NCBI RefSeq assembly: GCF_027595985.1
Contig: NC_073307.1
Span: 13,015,432-13,079,431 of the forward strand
Length of the DNA: 64,000 nucleotides
Source: Sorex araneus
Lineage: Eukaryota > Chordata > Mammalia > Eulipotyphla > Soricidae
Reading direction: 5' to 3'
In this document: piece by piece, positions 1 through 11,690 of the stretch
Position numbering within the stretch: the stretch's first letter is position 1
Layout: each line of letters opens with the position of its first letter
The notes under the pieces: generated by a model
Told to the model about the DNA's origin: nothing
Databases searched by the model: none
The model's input: the letters and a program-made list of their open reading frames with translations, nothing else
Made by a program: the position numbers and the translations under genes

Positions 1-150
1 CAGTATTAAGCCTGCACGGCAGAGCCTGACAAGCTACCCGTGCATATTGGATATGCCAAAAACAGTAAGAATAAGTCTCCCAATGAGAGATGTTACCGGT
101 GCCCACTTGAACAAATCGATGAGCAATGGGATGACATTGATTGTAGCTTC
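1..150 (+). mobile_element. Family B SINE, 3' body, cut by window start
   Basis: The body motifs 'agcctgacaagctaccc', 'atatgccaaaaacagtaag' and 'gagcaatgggatgaca' recur in about a dozen copies across the window. The tRNA-like head is missing because the window starts inside the element. Full-length relatives are at 58922-59168 and 32785-33060. The copy is non-coding; the 60-codon frame over it is chance. Confidence 0.8.
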
Positions 151-240
151 CCTTATGCTCACTCTGAAGACCCGAGAGAGCCCTGGGATATGAAGCCCAC
201 AAACATGTGGAGTCCCCTGTGAGGAGTCTCCCTGGAATTT

Positions 241-345
241 TTGTTTTTTTCTTTTTGGGTCACACCCAGTGATGCTCAGGGTTTACTCCTGGCTCTGCAC
301 TCAGGAATTTCTCCTGGCGGTGCTCGGGGGATCATATGGGACCTC
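241..345 (-). mobile_element. Family A (SOR-like) SINE, 3' part
   Basis: On the plus strand it reads T-rich tail, then 'gggtcacacccagtgatgc', 'ggctctgcactcaggaatt' and 'atcatatgggac', which is the reverse complement of the SINE body. It stops before the tRNA-derived head, so the copy lacks both pol III promoter boxes and is 5'-truncated. Confidence 0.85.
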
Positions 346-2035
346 GCGTCTCTGGTTAATTTTTTAGTTTGCCCCACTTTGTATTTATTGTTAGCACTGG
401 GTCGGCTTGGAAATGCCTTCCGTGCTGGACCAGAAACTGGGAGTATACCTGACCTGATGTATTACGAAAATACCAATGTTTGAAAGAAATTCAGGATTTC
501 CAGTTAGCATTTCTTCACACAGGATCTGTGTCCTTATGGTGCATATCCAGAAGTGAACTGCAGGTGGATTACTAGAGTTCTGTCAACTTCAGGAGTGATA
601 ATGTTTTGTTGTTGTTGTTTGACCTTCCCAACAAGTGCTGGCGGGGGGGGGGGAGAAGGACGGATCTGGGGACCCCCATCAGTGATTCTTGGCCAGTCAC
701 ACTGCTGGTGGGCTCTGTCAGGTACAGTTCCCTGCTGCTCAGATTCTGGGTGCTCACTCAGGGCAGTTAGGGCTGTACCTAGTAACCCTCAGGTTTTCAG
801 ACGAGGATCCAGAGACGGATCTGGTCTCAGCTGTGTCCAAGACGTTCACTGCACCTCCTTCTCTGCCAACATGGACCTGTGAATGATGCGTGTGATGCCT
901 GGAAGTCAGGCCAGGGCAGCAGCAGCCACCCCAGCAGCCCCAAAGATGGGTGGAGAGGCTGGGAGAGCCCTCCGCTTTCACGCATACTCTGTTCTCAAAA
1001 TCATTTAAAACCTGTGATTCAGAAACTTGAATTTCTGTGAGAAAAAAATGTTGCTTAGATTAAATTCAAGTCTAATCCTGTTGATACACTGAGGTCTATT
1101 CTATTCATGGCACCAGTATCTCCCCACCACTGTCCCCTACCTTGTTCAGCCCTCAACTGTCCTCAACCCCAATTTGCTAATTCTAGAGGTGCTCAGGGTG
1201 GCATGGTTATCCCTTAACAGCTCTCACAGCTGGCCAAAGGAAGGGGAAACTCATACAACGTTTTGCAAAGGCTGTTTTGTAATTTATTTTATATTTTCCT
1301 TTCCCTTCCCTCTGTGGGTTATGCAGTGACTGAAGGTCACACACTTAAGTTGCCATGCTAACCCACCCTTGGTTTCAGTATCCAGATGATGGCACCCTTC
1401 ACTGGGGTAGCAGGGACCCTAGACATCAGTGCCAGCAGACTCATCCTGAATGTGGACAGCACCAGAGACCCAAAATTGGCCACAGGGCTGCCCCCAGGCT
1501 CCAGATCCATTCTGTGCACTTAGACACATTCATTCCTCTCTTGACTGTGAGTTCGCAGGTGGTTTTTTATAGATAGATAAAAATACTCTGGACAGAGAGA
1601 AAATGCTTCAAAATTCGCAATCAATCTAATAAAATCATCTCATTAAAGTCATAGTCACTGTGATGATGCTCACAAGCCACACCAAAGAGAGCACTGCATA
1701 GGTAACCCTGTACTGAGAACTCTGCTTGCATTATCTCTGACATGAAAATTAGAGCACCCTAAGATTCTTGTTTAAAAATAGATCTAGTCTGTACGTGTGC
1801 TCTTTCCCCAACTTTGGTGTCTCATCTACTTAAAAGAGTGCATGAAACTTTGCGTTTAAGAAACAATTGTGACATGAACACACATAAATTACTATTTAGG
1901 AAAAGAAATAAGACTTCAACCCTCTGTAAGTACCTTATTGTCCTGGTTTGACCCATGTTTGATTGCTATGTAAACAGACCCAGACCACAGTTTTTCATTT
2001 CTCTCTCTTGTTTTTACTCTTTTGTTCTTTGTTCA
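346..2035. other. Non-coding stretch, nothing recognised
   Basis: No gene, RNA or clear transposon is visible. It holds a poly-G run near 641-652 and short chance frames of up to 109 codons (553-882) that overlap on both strands and show no recognisable domain. Confidence 0.5.
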
Positions 2036-2195
2036 TTTTTTTAGCCCCCCCCCCCACACTGCCCCCAGTGCGCAGGGATACACATAGTCCAGTGCTCAGG
2101 GATTCTCAGGTAACTGTGCATGCTGGGGATTGAACCTGAGCCTCTCTCATGCAATGTACATTCTCCAGCACTCTGAGCTATTTCCCTGGCCCAGG
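2036..2195 (-). mobile_element. Old family A-like SINE
   Basis: A T/C-rich tail is followed by 'gtgctcagggattctcagg', 'attgaacctgagcctctc' and 'tgagctatttccctggccc', the antisense of a diverged tRNA-head SINE. Divergence from young copies is high and no target-site duplication is evident. Confidence 0.7.
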
Positions 2196-2650
2196 GCTGA
2201 TATTCTTTTGTCTTATTCTCTTCTAACAAATGTTTGTGAGACAGAGCCATGTTATTGTATGAAGCCGTAGGTCATTTATTCATTGTGAATAATAATATGA
2301 TTATGCTGCAATTTATTGCCCCTCCGACTGCTTAAAATTTAGGTTGTTTGTAGTCTGAGCTCTTTTGAATATTAATGTTATGAACATTCTTGAGCATGCA
2401 TCTGGGAAAACAAAATGTATTTGTCTAGATCAGTGGTTTTTAAACTTTAGCATTAGAATTCACTTAAGAGGATTTATTTGAACACAAATTGCCGGGTCCC
2501 AAATGTTCTGGGGGAGGGCCTAAAATTTTGCATTTCTGACAAGTTCATGGAGATGTTGATGCTGGTGGTTCTGGAGCCCACATTTGAATCTCTGGTCTAC
2601 AGAATAAGACAAAGACTGGAATTTTTTGGTCAAAGTAGAAATATATCTTT

Positions 2651-2865
2651 TTTTTGGGGGGGGATCACACCTGGCGATGCACAGGGGTTACTCCTGGCTC
2701 TGCACTCAGGAATTACTCCTGCAATGCACAGGGGTTACTCCTGGCTCTGCACTCAGGAATTACTCCTGGTGGTGCTTGGGGGACCATATGGGATGCTGGG
2801 ATTTGAACCTGGGTCGGCCGAGTGCAAGGCAAACGCACTACCCGCTATGCTGTCACTCCAGCCCC
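2651..2865 (-). mobile_element. Family A SINE with internal 47-bp duplication
   Basis: A full-length antisense copy flanked by a 14-bp direct repeat 'agaaatatatcttt' (2637-2650 and 2866-2879), the expected target-site duplication. Inside, the segment containing 'ggggttactcctggctctgc' occurs twice in tandem with a 47-bp period (2677-2723, 2724-2770), making it longer than its siblings. The head region ('gggtcggcc', 'cactccagcccc') is intact. Confidence 0.93.
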
Positions 2866-2987
2866 AGAAATATATCTTTAACCTTATAAAATTATTCCTA
2901 GCAGTTTTCCAGAGTGGCTTATGCTACTGTTTAGTCTATCACGAGTAGATGAATGATCTCATTAAATCCATTCAAGACTGATTTCTT

Positions 2988-4149
2988 AGAGCCCACAGAA
3001 TGGGAAAGAATATTTATCCAATACTCATCTGATAAGGGATTAATATCCAGGATATACAAGATACTTGTAGAATTGTATAAGAAAAAAACCTCCAACCCCA
3101 TCAAAAAATGGGGAGAATAAATGAACAGAAGTCTCCTCAAAAAAAAATACAAATGGCCAAAAGGCACATGAAAAAATGTTCCACATCACTAGTCATCAGG
3201 GAGATGCAAATCAAAACAGCAATGAGATATCATCTCATACCACAGAGACTGGCACACATTCAAAAGAACAAAAGCAACCAGTGCTGGCATGGATGTGGGG
3301 GGGAAAGGGACGCTCCTTCACTGTTGGTGGGAATGCCGACTGGTCCAGCCTTTCTGGAAAGCAATATGGACAATCCTTCAAAAACTAGAAATTGAGCTTC
3401 CATATGACCCCGCAATACCACTTCTGGGAATATATCCCGAGGATGCAAAAGAGCACAGTAGAAATGACATCTCTGCCTAGATATTCATTGCAGCACTGTT
3501 CACAATAGCTAAAATCTGGAAACAACCCGAGTGCCCTAAAACAGATGACTGGTTAAAGAAACTTTGGTACATTTACACAATGGAATAATATGCAGCTATT
3601 AGGAGAGATAAAGTCATGAAATTTGTATCATGAAGTCATGAAATTAGTATCATGCTAAGTGAAATGAGTCAGAAAGAGAGGGACAGACACAGAGGAACTG
3701 CACTCATTTGTGGAGTGTAGGGTAGCATCACATGAGGCTGACACCAAGGACGGTAGATACAAGGGTCAGGGAGATTGCCTCGTAGTTGGAAGACTGTTTA
3801 ATGAGTGAAGGGGAGAAGGCAGATGGAATAGAGAAGGGATCATTAAGAAAATGATGGCTGGAGGAACCAGTTGGGAGGGGAGATGCATGCCAAAAGTAGA
3901 TAATGGACCAAACGTGATGACCTCTCAGTGTCTGTGTTGCAAGCCAAAAGTAGAGAGAGAGTATGGGGAATATTGTCTGCCTTAGAGGCAGGGGGAGGGT
4001 GGGAAAGTGGGGCTATACCCAAGATATTGGTGGTGGGGAATGTGAACTGGTGGAGGGATGGGTGTTTGATCATTGTGAGATTGTAACCCAAACATGAAAG
4101 CTCATAACTATTTCACAGTGATTCAATAAAATTTAAAATTTTTTTTAAA
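2988..4149 (+). mobile_element. LINE-1, 5'-truncated: ORF2 C-terminus plus 3'UTR
   Basis: It carries the end of L1 ORF2 (reverse transcriptase/endonuclease protein). Frames in the 3108-3480 stretch encode pieces such as '[17 protein letters not shown]' and 'ELPYDPAIPLLGIYPEDAK', broken by frameshifts and stops. A 3'UTR follows and ends in 'attcaataaaatttaaa'. A 14-bp target-site duplication 'aagactgatttctt' lies at 2974-2987 and 4150-4163. A near-repeat 'aagtcatgaaatt' around 3611-3645 is a local slippage. It is dead as a protein source. Confidence 0.96.
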
Positions 4150-4163
4150 AAGACTGATTTCTT

Positions 4164-4954
4164 TACTTTTGCTAATATGGTGAGTATGGGATTTTTCCTG
4201 TAAATGTGGTTAAGTTCATTTTTCATGTATTTTTTCTTGTCACTTAGATTTATCTATTGTCAAGTGCCTCCTCAAGTATTTTCTTCAATTTTCTATTATA
4301 TTGTCTCTCTTTTCATTATTGCTTTTTAGGGAATTCTTATTTGTTCTTAATGAGGGTCACTGTTTTTTACTTGCATTATCTTCTTACCTTATGTAGTTAA
4401 TCTTTTCATTCACTTTCTAGTATGACTTAATAACACAGTCTTATGTTTTATTTTTATTTATTTATTTATTTATCTATTTATGTGTGAAACAAGACAGTTT
4501 TTGTTGAAACTCGTTTAGAAACATCTGAGGGGAGAGAAAGGGAGAAGTGTGTGTCCGAGAGAACAGAGCTTCTCCAGAGCAGAAAAGCAAGCGAAGGTAC
4601 AAACAAGCAAGTGAGATAAATTAGGTGTTCAAGGGAGAAACATGGGCTTAAAGAGCCACATTTTAACATCATAATTTTGTCAATACTTTAGTTACGGTCG
4701 ATGCTATTATATCTTGCTTAAAAATTCTTTACATAATACTGTAAGAATACGCTTTTGTGCCTTCTAATTCATATTGTTTATTGAAATAATCCATGTGATA
4801 TTTTTCTTTCCTTTTACCTTTAAACAATTATTTAGACATAATTTACTGAAAAAAATCTTTTCTACACACATCTGTGATACCAAAAAACCATGCTTGTCTG
4901 TGTGTGTATTTATTTCTAACCTCTCCATCCTATAAATTTATTTATCTAACTCAT
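4164..4954. other. AT-rich non-coding stretch
   Basis: No gene or recognisable transposon. It contains a (TTTA)n tract at 4447-4482. Confidence 0.5.
4447..4482. repeat. (TTTA)n microsatellite
   Basis: About seven to eight units of ttta with one interruption ('tttatctattta'). Confidence 0.9.
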
Positions 4955-4966
4955 TACTAATACCAT

Positions 4967-5138
4967 GTCATACCATTGTTCATCGATTTGCTCAAACGGT
5001 ACCAGTACCAGTAACATCTCCATTGTGAGACTTGTTGTTACTGTTTTTGGCATATCGAATACGCCATGGGTAGCTTGCCAGGCTCTGTCTGTGTGGGTGA
5101 GATACTCTCGGTAGTTTGCCGGGCTCCCCGAGAGGGAC
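4967..5138 (-). mobile_element. Family B SINE, 5'-truncated
   Basis: Antisense body motifs 'catcgatttgctcaaac', 'gttactgtttttggcatat' and 'ggtagcttgccaggctctg' are present. A 12-bp direct repeat 'tactaataccat' (4955-4966 and 5139-5150) flanks it, supporting L1-mediated insertion. The tRNA head is absent. Confidence 0.9.
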
Positions 5139-5263
5139 TACTAATACCATAGATTTTTCTTTTCACTGTGATTCATTAATTGATAACATTTAGTCTGTGG
5201 CTGTCTAGAGAGTATATAATTCGGGTTTTCGAGACACTATAAGCAGCACACAGATTGTCTTTT

Positions 5264-5410
5264 GTGCTATTGCTTATTTTGTTTTGAGGCTCCTCCTGGC
5301 TTACTCAGGAACTGCTCCCAGCTCCGTGCTCCCCTGCCAGTGCTCTAGGGACTGTGTAGTGTTGGAAATCAGTCCCACGTCTCCTTTGTGCAAAGCATTA
5401 ACTCACTCTA
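5264..5410 (-). mobile_element. Possible very old family A SINE
   Basis: Pieces such as 'ctcctcctggcttactcagg', 'cagtgctctagggactgtg' and 'gtgcaaagcattaac' follow the order of the SINE in antisense, but divergence is high. Tentative. Confidence 0.4.
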
Positions 5411-6335
5411 ATGCTTTGCACAAACATTGATCTCTTTAGCCTGTGTCTTTACCCCACCCTTGAACAACCCTTTAAAAATGTAGAAAACATTTTTTGTCCA
5501 AGGACTGTTCTACATAGCAAATTAGACATGGCCCATAGTTTGCAAAATCCTGCTCAGGTGTTTTTTTTAACTTTTGATATCTGTATTCATTACTCATTGC
5601 TTACAGAATCACTTTGAAGATACAGTAGATTTAAAAAAGAATAGTCTGTTTATCTCTCCATAGTTTTCTGAACTGTGGATCAGAAGGAAAATGCCATGTC
5701 AAGTTCGGTAGCTAGTTCTGCTACCTTGGGTTTATCTCTGTCTCATCATTTTGGTGAAAATGTCTATTAATTAGATGTCTTTGGATAAATGCAGGTGACA
5801 CAGTGTCAGACTCCAGCAGGCCAGTTCAGGCTTGTGCAAAAACAGTGACATGTCTTGTGGGGCGGGGGAACTGATATATGTATTTTGGAGAGGCCTCAGG
5901 ACTGGCCTATCATCATTTTCACTGCATTCTGCTGAGTAAAGCAAGTCTTGAATCCAGGGAAGAGGAGTACAAACTGTTTCTCGAGGAAAGACTCTGCAAT
6001 GTTCTATTACAAAAGTTGAGGATGTGTATAACTGACTAACTTGTCTACAAAAATGTGTGGTCCAGAGAATTCTCCCATTTTATTCTTTATTTTCATTAAA
6101 GTTTTTGAATTGAGTGTTGAGCTGAACATAAGAGCTTGTTGTGCAGAAAAAGAGGAGAAAATCATTTCAGTGGATGGAAAAAGCATTTCCAAGGCACCCA
6201 ACTGCAAAAAACTCCTCTCCTCCAAGGAATGACAGGAAGTTTTGTGGGCTGGGTCAAGAGTTCAAGAAACATAGGAGGCCATGATGAATTCAGTAAGGTA
6301 ATTTAGACGGTTTAAAAAAAAATCCCCAAACCTGT
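5411..6335. other. Non-coding stretch, nothing recognised
   Basis: Apparently single-copy sequence. Frames at 6007-6232 overlap on opposite strands and are chance. Confidence 0.5.
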
Positions 6336-6502
6336 TTTTGTTTGCTTTTGGCCGACACCCAGCTGTGTTCAGTGCTTACTTTTGACTCTGCATTCAGGGA
6401 TCACTCCTGGAGAGCTCCAGGGACCATATGGGTCAAAGGTGATTGAACCTGGTCAATTGTGTGCAAAGAAAACACCTTACCCACTCTACTATCTCGCTGG
6501 CC
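6336..6502 (-). mobile_element. Old family A SINE
   Basis: It reads 'tttgcttttggccgacaccc', 'gggatcactcctggagagc', 'gggaccatatgggtcaaagg', 'actatctcgctggccc' in antisense order. It is followed by a run of about 22 T at 6509-6531 that belongs to something else or to expansion. Confidence 0.8.
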
Positions 6503-6789
6503 CATAGTTGTTTTTTTTTTTTTTTTTTTTAAAAAGGGCTTTCTCCAGCTGTGACTGGGGTCTGGTGTCACTCTCACAAATTTAAGCCCAGAATTGTGGC
6601 CTGACAATGTAGCACTAGCCCTTCAGGTGTTTCACAGTAGGTTATGCTGCATTTGAGATCATCTTCTGATTGAGTATTTGGATTTGGGGCATCAGCATTG
6701 ATATTACTCTAATAAAAAAAAGAATGGAGAAGTTTACCATGGATCACTTAGGAAGAACAGCAGCAGCATCATATTATGCACTGTATTTC

Positions 6790-7005
6790 TTTTTGTGTAT
6801 GATTTTTATTTTCATAAAGTAGTTCACAATAGTTCATTACATATAATAATTCAAACACTCACCCAACCAGCAAGCATCTTCTCACCACGATAAGAGGAAA
6901 GTGTGTAAAGGTTGTTGATTTCATTCTGGGGCCATTTAAGCCCATATATAAGAGAACACAAGCAAGTATGTTAAAACCAAACAAAAATGTGCTCCAGGAA
7001 AAACT
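6790..7005 (-). mobile_element. LINE-1 3' end (part of a composite insertion)
   Basis: The reverse strand reads 'ctattgtgaactacttt' then an AATAAAA-type end, like the L1 3' terminus elsewhere in the window. The whole block 6790-7514 is flanked by 'atgca[c/g]tgtatttc' (6776-6789 and 7515-7528, 13 of 14 bases identical), so this stub and the monomer block to its right appear to have inserted as one unit. Confidence 0.6.
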
Positions 7006-7514
7006 GCATTGGGTCCTGGAGGTTTTTGGCTGCCAGGGCTCTGCTTGGGGTGGGAGGGAAATTCAACCTGTCCCCCTCCGAGGGTTTGAGGGGTCCCGGT
7101 GAAGACAGCCTGGTGCGGGGGCAGGAGATTTTGCATTGCTCTCTTCTGGGAGCTTTGTTTTATAGTCTCTGGGTCTTGGCCGCTGATGAGATTACACGGT
7201 GTGGGGAGGTGGGGGGGAGTTTGTGGGTGTGACTACTGGAAAACTGGGGATCTGAGTGGAGGAGGCCCAGTCCAGATCTGAGCAGGCTTGGAGATCTCAG
7301 CCACGGGTCCCGCATACCTTGGTTCCTCTGATGGTTCCCTCATGGGTGAGGCTCGTAGGAGCATATGGAGAGCAGCCTTAAGCATGGCTGTGGCTGGGTT
7401 CTGGAGATTTTTGGCTGCCAGGGCTCTGCTTGGGGCAGGGAGGGAAACTCAACACGCCTCCCTCCGAGGGGGCCCAGTGAAGACAGCCTGGTGCGGGGGC
7501 AGGAGATTCCGCCA
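7006..7514 (+). repeat. Tandem ~385-bp monomer, about 1.3 copies
   Basis: A segment from 'ggtttttggctgccagggct' to 'gacagcctggtgcgggggca' occurs at about 7018-7126 and again at about 7403-7505. The intervening unit contains 'gctttgttttatagtctctg', 'gagattacacggtgtgg' and 'gatctcagccacgggtcc'. A third copy lies in reverse orientation at 51906-52303. It is GC-rich against an AT-rich background and has no coding capacity. Together with 6790-7005 it forms a 725-bp insertion with a target-site duplication. Confidence 0.85.
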
Positions 7515-7528
7515 ATGCAGTGTATTTC

Positions 7529-9894
7529 AATTGACATTTTCATGATACAACCTTTTGTCTTAGAATAAAATGTGTGCAGTTGTATTTAAATTGTGATATA
7601 TTATAGAGTCAGAACAATACTTCTCAAATATTGATGTGCCTACACGTGTCCTGGATATTTTAGAGAGAAAAAAATACCCAGTATATTTCTATTTACTCAT
7701 TCCTGGTTAGGATTGAAGTCCTGTACCTTTAATGAGTTCCCGGATGGCTCAGATACCAATACCATTGGACAATGGACCCCATTTTGAGTAGCAGATTTAT
7801 AGACAGCATTTTTAGTCCAGTGTTTTTAATTAAGGGACACTTAGCATTGTCAATAACAGACAGTAGCGAAGACCAAAGAAACCACACAAATTAGCCTCTT
7901 TGAAAATCAACCCTGTCTTAATAACATCCAGGTTAGAAATCCCATAACAAGGATGAGCAAAGACGTAAATCCTGAGCAGTTCTTGACCTTTGCCCCCTGT
8001 CTAAAATCCAGAAGTAAAGAGTATGAATGGTCTCAGACAGGCCAAGGTGTATTGTGTCCACATGGGTTAGGTGCCTTCCACCCAGCAGCTGTCACGAAGC
8101 ACAGCTCATGACAGCGGCGTAAGTGGTTCAACAGTCAACAAGGCGAAAAGTCAAGAGCTGATAGGGAAATTGATGTGGAGTGATTTCTGACACTGGAACT
8201 GAAGCTGGCGGGGTCTTCCTTCTCTCTAATCAGATGCAGTTCCCTGCCAGCTGTGGGGGATACTCTGCTTATTCACTTTGTACTTTTAGTAGAAAGTGTC
8301 CTTCAGCGAAAACTTCATTTCCCAGCATATCTTCAGGGATCTCCATTAGACTGGTAACAGATTATCACCATCTGTTGGCAATTATTTCCAGCATGGAAAG
8401 CCTGATCTCAAAGACGTGTCCTCTTTCACCGGCCGAGCAACACCTTGAGAGAACTAGGTCAGCCCCATGAGTCACAAAAAATTGCAGCTGGGTCTAGATA
8501 ATCAACATTGAAACAGCCGCAGGGCTTGTACTTCCATTCCACACATATTTTTTTCTCTGCATGTTGGAAAATATAAAGTTTTTTTTCACATTTTCATTTC
8601 TTTGAATTGAAAACAGATTGAAGAACAACAGCAAGAAATGACCAATATCCTTGTTTTATGAAGGAATTAGCAGCCACCTCTTTTACTGTCTCCATTTTAA
8701 CACATTCAGATTTGTGAAAAGTATATTTAGTGTTTCAATAAACTTGCACTTAGTGAAAATCCAGAAAACAAAATTGTTTATATTTAAATTCTCAGTGTTT
8801 ATACCAGCAAAAAAAATCTCTTTGGGGTAATTAAAAATTAGTGGCAATTTGTGGAATATGATTTTTTTATTTTTATTTGATATCTAAATAATTGCACTAA
8901 AAAAGAATAAGACTATATTAATTGAGTTTCTAGTGACATGCCTGGTGATAGACCTTTTCTAGGCATAGAACAATTCTGGATAGGACTATAGGATGGGGAA
9001 ATAGTTGCCTTCCTGTAGCTTTTACTTTACTTGTGACAGGCTGACAGGCTTATGTTTTTTCAATTTTTAGAGTTATTTGAGAAACATTCCAAAGACATCA
9101 TTAAGTTGTAGAGAAAATCCAGATAATGATGGCAATAGTTTACATGTGGGTGCAGGAATGGAAAGGAATGAGGATTTTCATTCTCTAGAACAGGGTCTGT
9201 TGCATGAGCTCTACGCTACATGTAGAGGAGGTGTCCAAGGTACTGAGCTCATGGCAATTTCCACGTGAGAAGGCCTCCAGCTGTTCCTTGCAGTGAGTTT
9301 CACACTTGAGAATGTCTAAGCCACTTTCTAGAGTGGAGAAGTCTAGAAACATGAACTATTTTTTGGTAAACTTTTGTAAACTATAAAAATTTTGTTTCAT
9401 AAATCATGATGCCTGAGAATAAAATCCATCCCTTAATGAGTAATCTTTTTTTCTTTATACTTTAGTTACTTCTTCATTAAAACTATATGAGCATATTTTC
9501 ATTTAAAAGACTTTTATGGAATTAAATTTTGACTTGAAGTAGAAGGTACAGGTAAATATGAGCTATGATAAATCAGCTAAGATAAATCTGAATTGAATCC
9601 TGAATATATCACTTAGTAGGGAGGTGAATTGGGAAGATGACATAGTATAGCTGAGAGTCTATAATATAAACATTATTATACATACTTCAGAAGATGTGAA
9701 GATGTAATGAAATAATATATGAAAACACCTCTTCTTGTACGTCAGCTGCAATAACTATTCTTCAAACATTATTTTTCCCTGTTTTCTACTGAGACAATTA
9801 TCCACATATCTCTTGTACATCTTGTAAGCTCAGACAATGATAACCTTTTTGAATTTCCTTTGAGCAAAGGGGAACCATTATATATTTAATAAGT
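7529..9894. other. Mostly unique AT-rich DNA
   Basis: No gene or clear repeat was found. The sub-region 8160-8520 is compositionally balanced, with E-box-like 'ccagctgt' and 'catctgttgg' and 'cttcatttcccagcatat' resembling a ZNF143-type promoter motif. It could be conserved regulatory DNA (see findings). Confidence 0.5.
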
Positions 9895-9962
9895 ATCAAT
9901 GTATCACTGTCATCCTGTTGTTCGTTGATTTACTTGAGTGGGCACCAGTAAGGTCTCTATTA
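9895..9962 (-). mobile_element. Family B SINE, 3' fragment
   Basis: 'atgtatcactgtcatcctgt' and 'tacttgagtgggcaccagta' match the antisense 3' end of family B ('...cggg atgacagtgatacagtgat'). Confidence 0.75.
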
Positions 9963-10225
9963 TAAAATGTGTACTATGAAAAGATAGCATCTTCTTCTTC
10001 ACCCTGAGCAGGCTTCCTTTAACCCATTTTAGATCATCTGAGGTTCTTCAATCTGTGGTTCCTTTCCTCTTCCATGGCATCCTGCATGACCCTGGCTGCC
10101 TACATCTGACCACAGCTGCATTGCCTTCTAGGTATTTGGAATCAAAACACTAATGTAAAATCAGTGACATGCTGGCTACTGAGATTGCTGTAAAATTTCC
10201 TTCGTCTCTAATCCATGATTCAGAA

Positions 10226-10331
10226 TTCTTAATTTTTCTCGCAGTTATAATTTTTGCGTGTGAAACTTTTATAAGTTTTATTACAGATTAGATTAGTAGT
10301 GTTTGTTCCCATGTTGTCTATCTATTTCTAA
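10226..10331. repeat. Direct repeat copy 1 (pair with 12262-12372)
   Basis: It shares 'agttataattttt', 'tgtgaaacttttataa', 'attagattagta' and 'catctatttct'-like blocks in the same order with 12262-12372, about 2.0 kb away in the same orientation. It is either an unrecognised interspersed repeat or a local duplication. Confidence 0.65.
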
Positions 10332-11077
10332 AATTCAAGAATGTCTCTTAGGTCCTTTTCAGATCTTGGTCAGCTACTCTTTCCAAGTCCTTAATTCTTC
10401 TATGTCATATACAGGGAAATTGTAGTTTATAACTTAGGCCACGTCTTTATTTGCTTTCCAATGTTTCATGGGTATAGTGGGAATCAGAAAAACTTAAAAG
10501 TTTCATCTTTAAAATTTTAAAGTTAGACTTTTGTTTTTCAATAGCAAATTTCCTGCTGTTTCTAATTATGTCTTTAATTTTTCACTAAAATAATTATGAA
10601 TATGTATATGATGATGAGAACACTCACTTAAAAATACTAGTAATCAGCCCATTACTAGAATCTGAAGATGTCCCTTAACAGTACATTTAATAGCAGTAGG
10701 TTACTGTGTGTTTCATGCATTTCATATGGATCCCAGGCTTTCAGAAAACTGGGAATTTGATCTAAAGATACCTGGTATTTTGTCATTCTCCTAAGCTCTA
10801 TCTGCTGGCATGGAAATACAAAAGCATGCCGACCCGGAAGTGGAGAATAAAATATCCCATTAATCCATAACTATTCCTTTCTTGGGGCAGCCACAATGTT
10901 TCTGCCACCATTCCCCATCACTTCCCAGTTGTGTGTCCTTTCTTACATCCAAAGAACTGGTTTATGGAGGGACCAGAGAGAGGGAGTGAGCAATAAGGTC
11001 TTGGAAGTACTTGAAACATAGAGGCTGTCTAGAAAGTATGCTTGGAGTTTGGTTTTTAGTGGCGGAGGAGGGAGTGA
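10332..11077. other. Non-coding stretch
   Basis: Unique-looking AT-rich sequence; nothing recognised. Confidence 0.5.
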
Positions 11078-11228
11078 TGTAAATGGGTCATACCCACCTG
11101 GTGGTGCTCAGGGTTTATTTATGACTCTGTGCTCAGGGATCATTCCTGGTGGTACTCAGGGTTCCCACTGCAGTTCTGGGGAGAGAACTAGGATTGCTGC
11201 AGGCAAGGTGCTCTATTCCTCCAGCCCC
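11078..11228 (-). mobile_element. Old family A SINE
   Basis: Antisense order: 'gggtcatacccacctggtgg', 'tgactctgtgctcaggga', 'cattcctggtggtactcagg', 'ctattcctccagcccc'. No duplication of target is visible. Confidence 0.8.
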
Positions 11229-11501
11229 AAGAGTTTAAAGTATGGATTTTATGCGTTCAGAATCGGATCTCTAGGTTGCATTCTTTTCACAGGCTGAGTT
11301 TTGATCAGGTAGTTTAAGAAGTGACTGTCAACGTGGGACCACATATATCAGTCTGCAGAAAGGAAATGGTGTCTGAATGTTTTGAACCCATCCATGTTTC
11401 AGCAGACACGTCAGTATAACTAGAGGAAACTGCACAAAACTTTTTAGCATTCTCAAGATGAAAGAACATACAGAGCAAACCATCTGTAAGAAACTACAGA
11501 A

Positions 11502-11690
11502 TTGAGCTGGAGAGATAGTTTAGGGATTAAGGTGTTTGCCTTGCACATGACAAAACTCTGGTTTAATCCTTAGTATGGCATATAGCATCCCAAGCCAAGA
11601 GTGACTCTTGAAGACAGAGTTGGGAGAAGCAATTGAGCACAGTTGTGTATGATCAAGACATCCCCCCCCATGAGAAAACACAGAATATAA
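11502..11690 (+). mobile_element. Old family A SINE
   Basis: The sense head 'gagctggagagatagtttag' and 'gtgtttgccttgcacatg' is readable. The body is diverged ('gcatcccaagccaagagtg') and ends in a C-rich/A-rich tail. Confidence 0.8.

Noticed and set aside
2478-2948. 156-codon plus frame
   Set aside because: Most of it is an antisense family A SINE; the 47-bp duplication produces the apparent peptide repeat.
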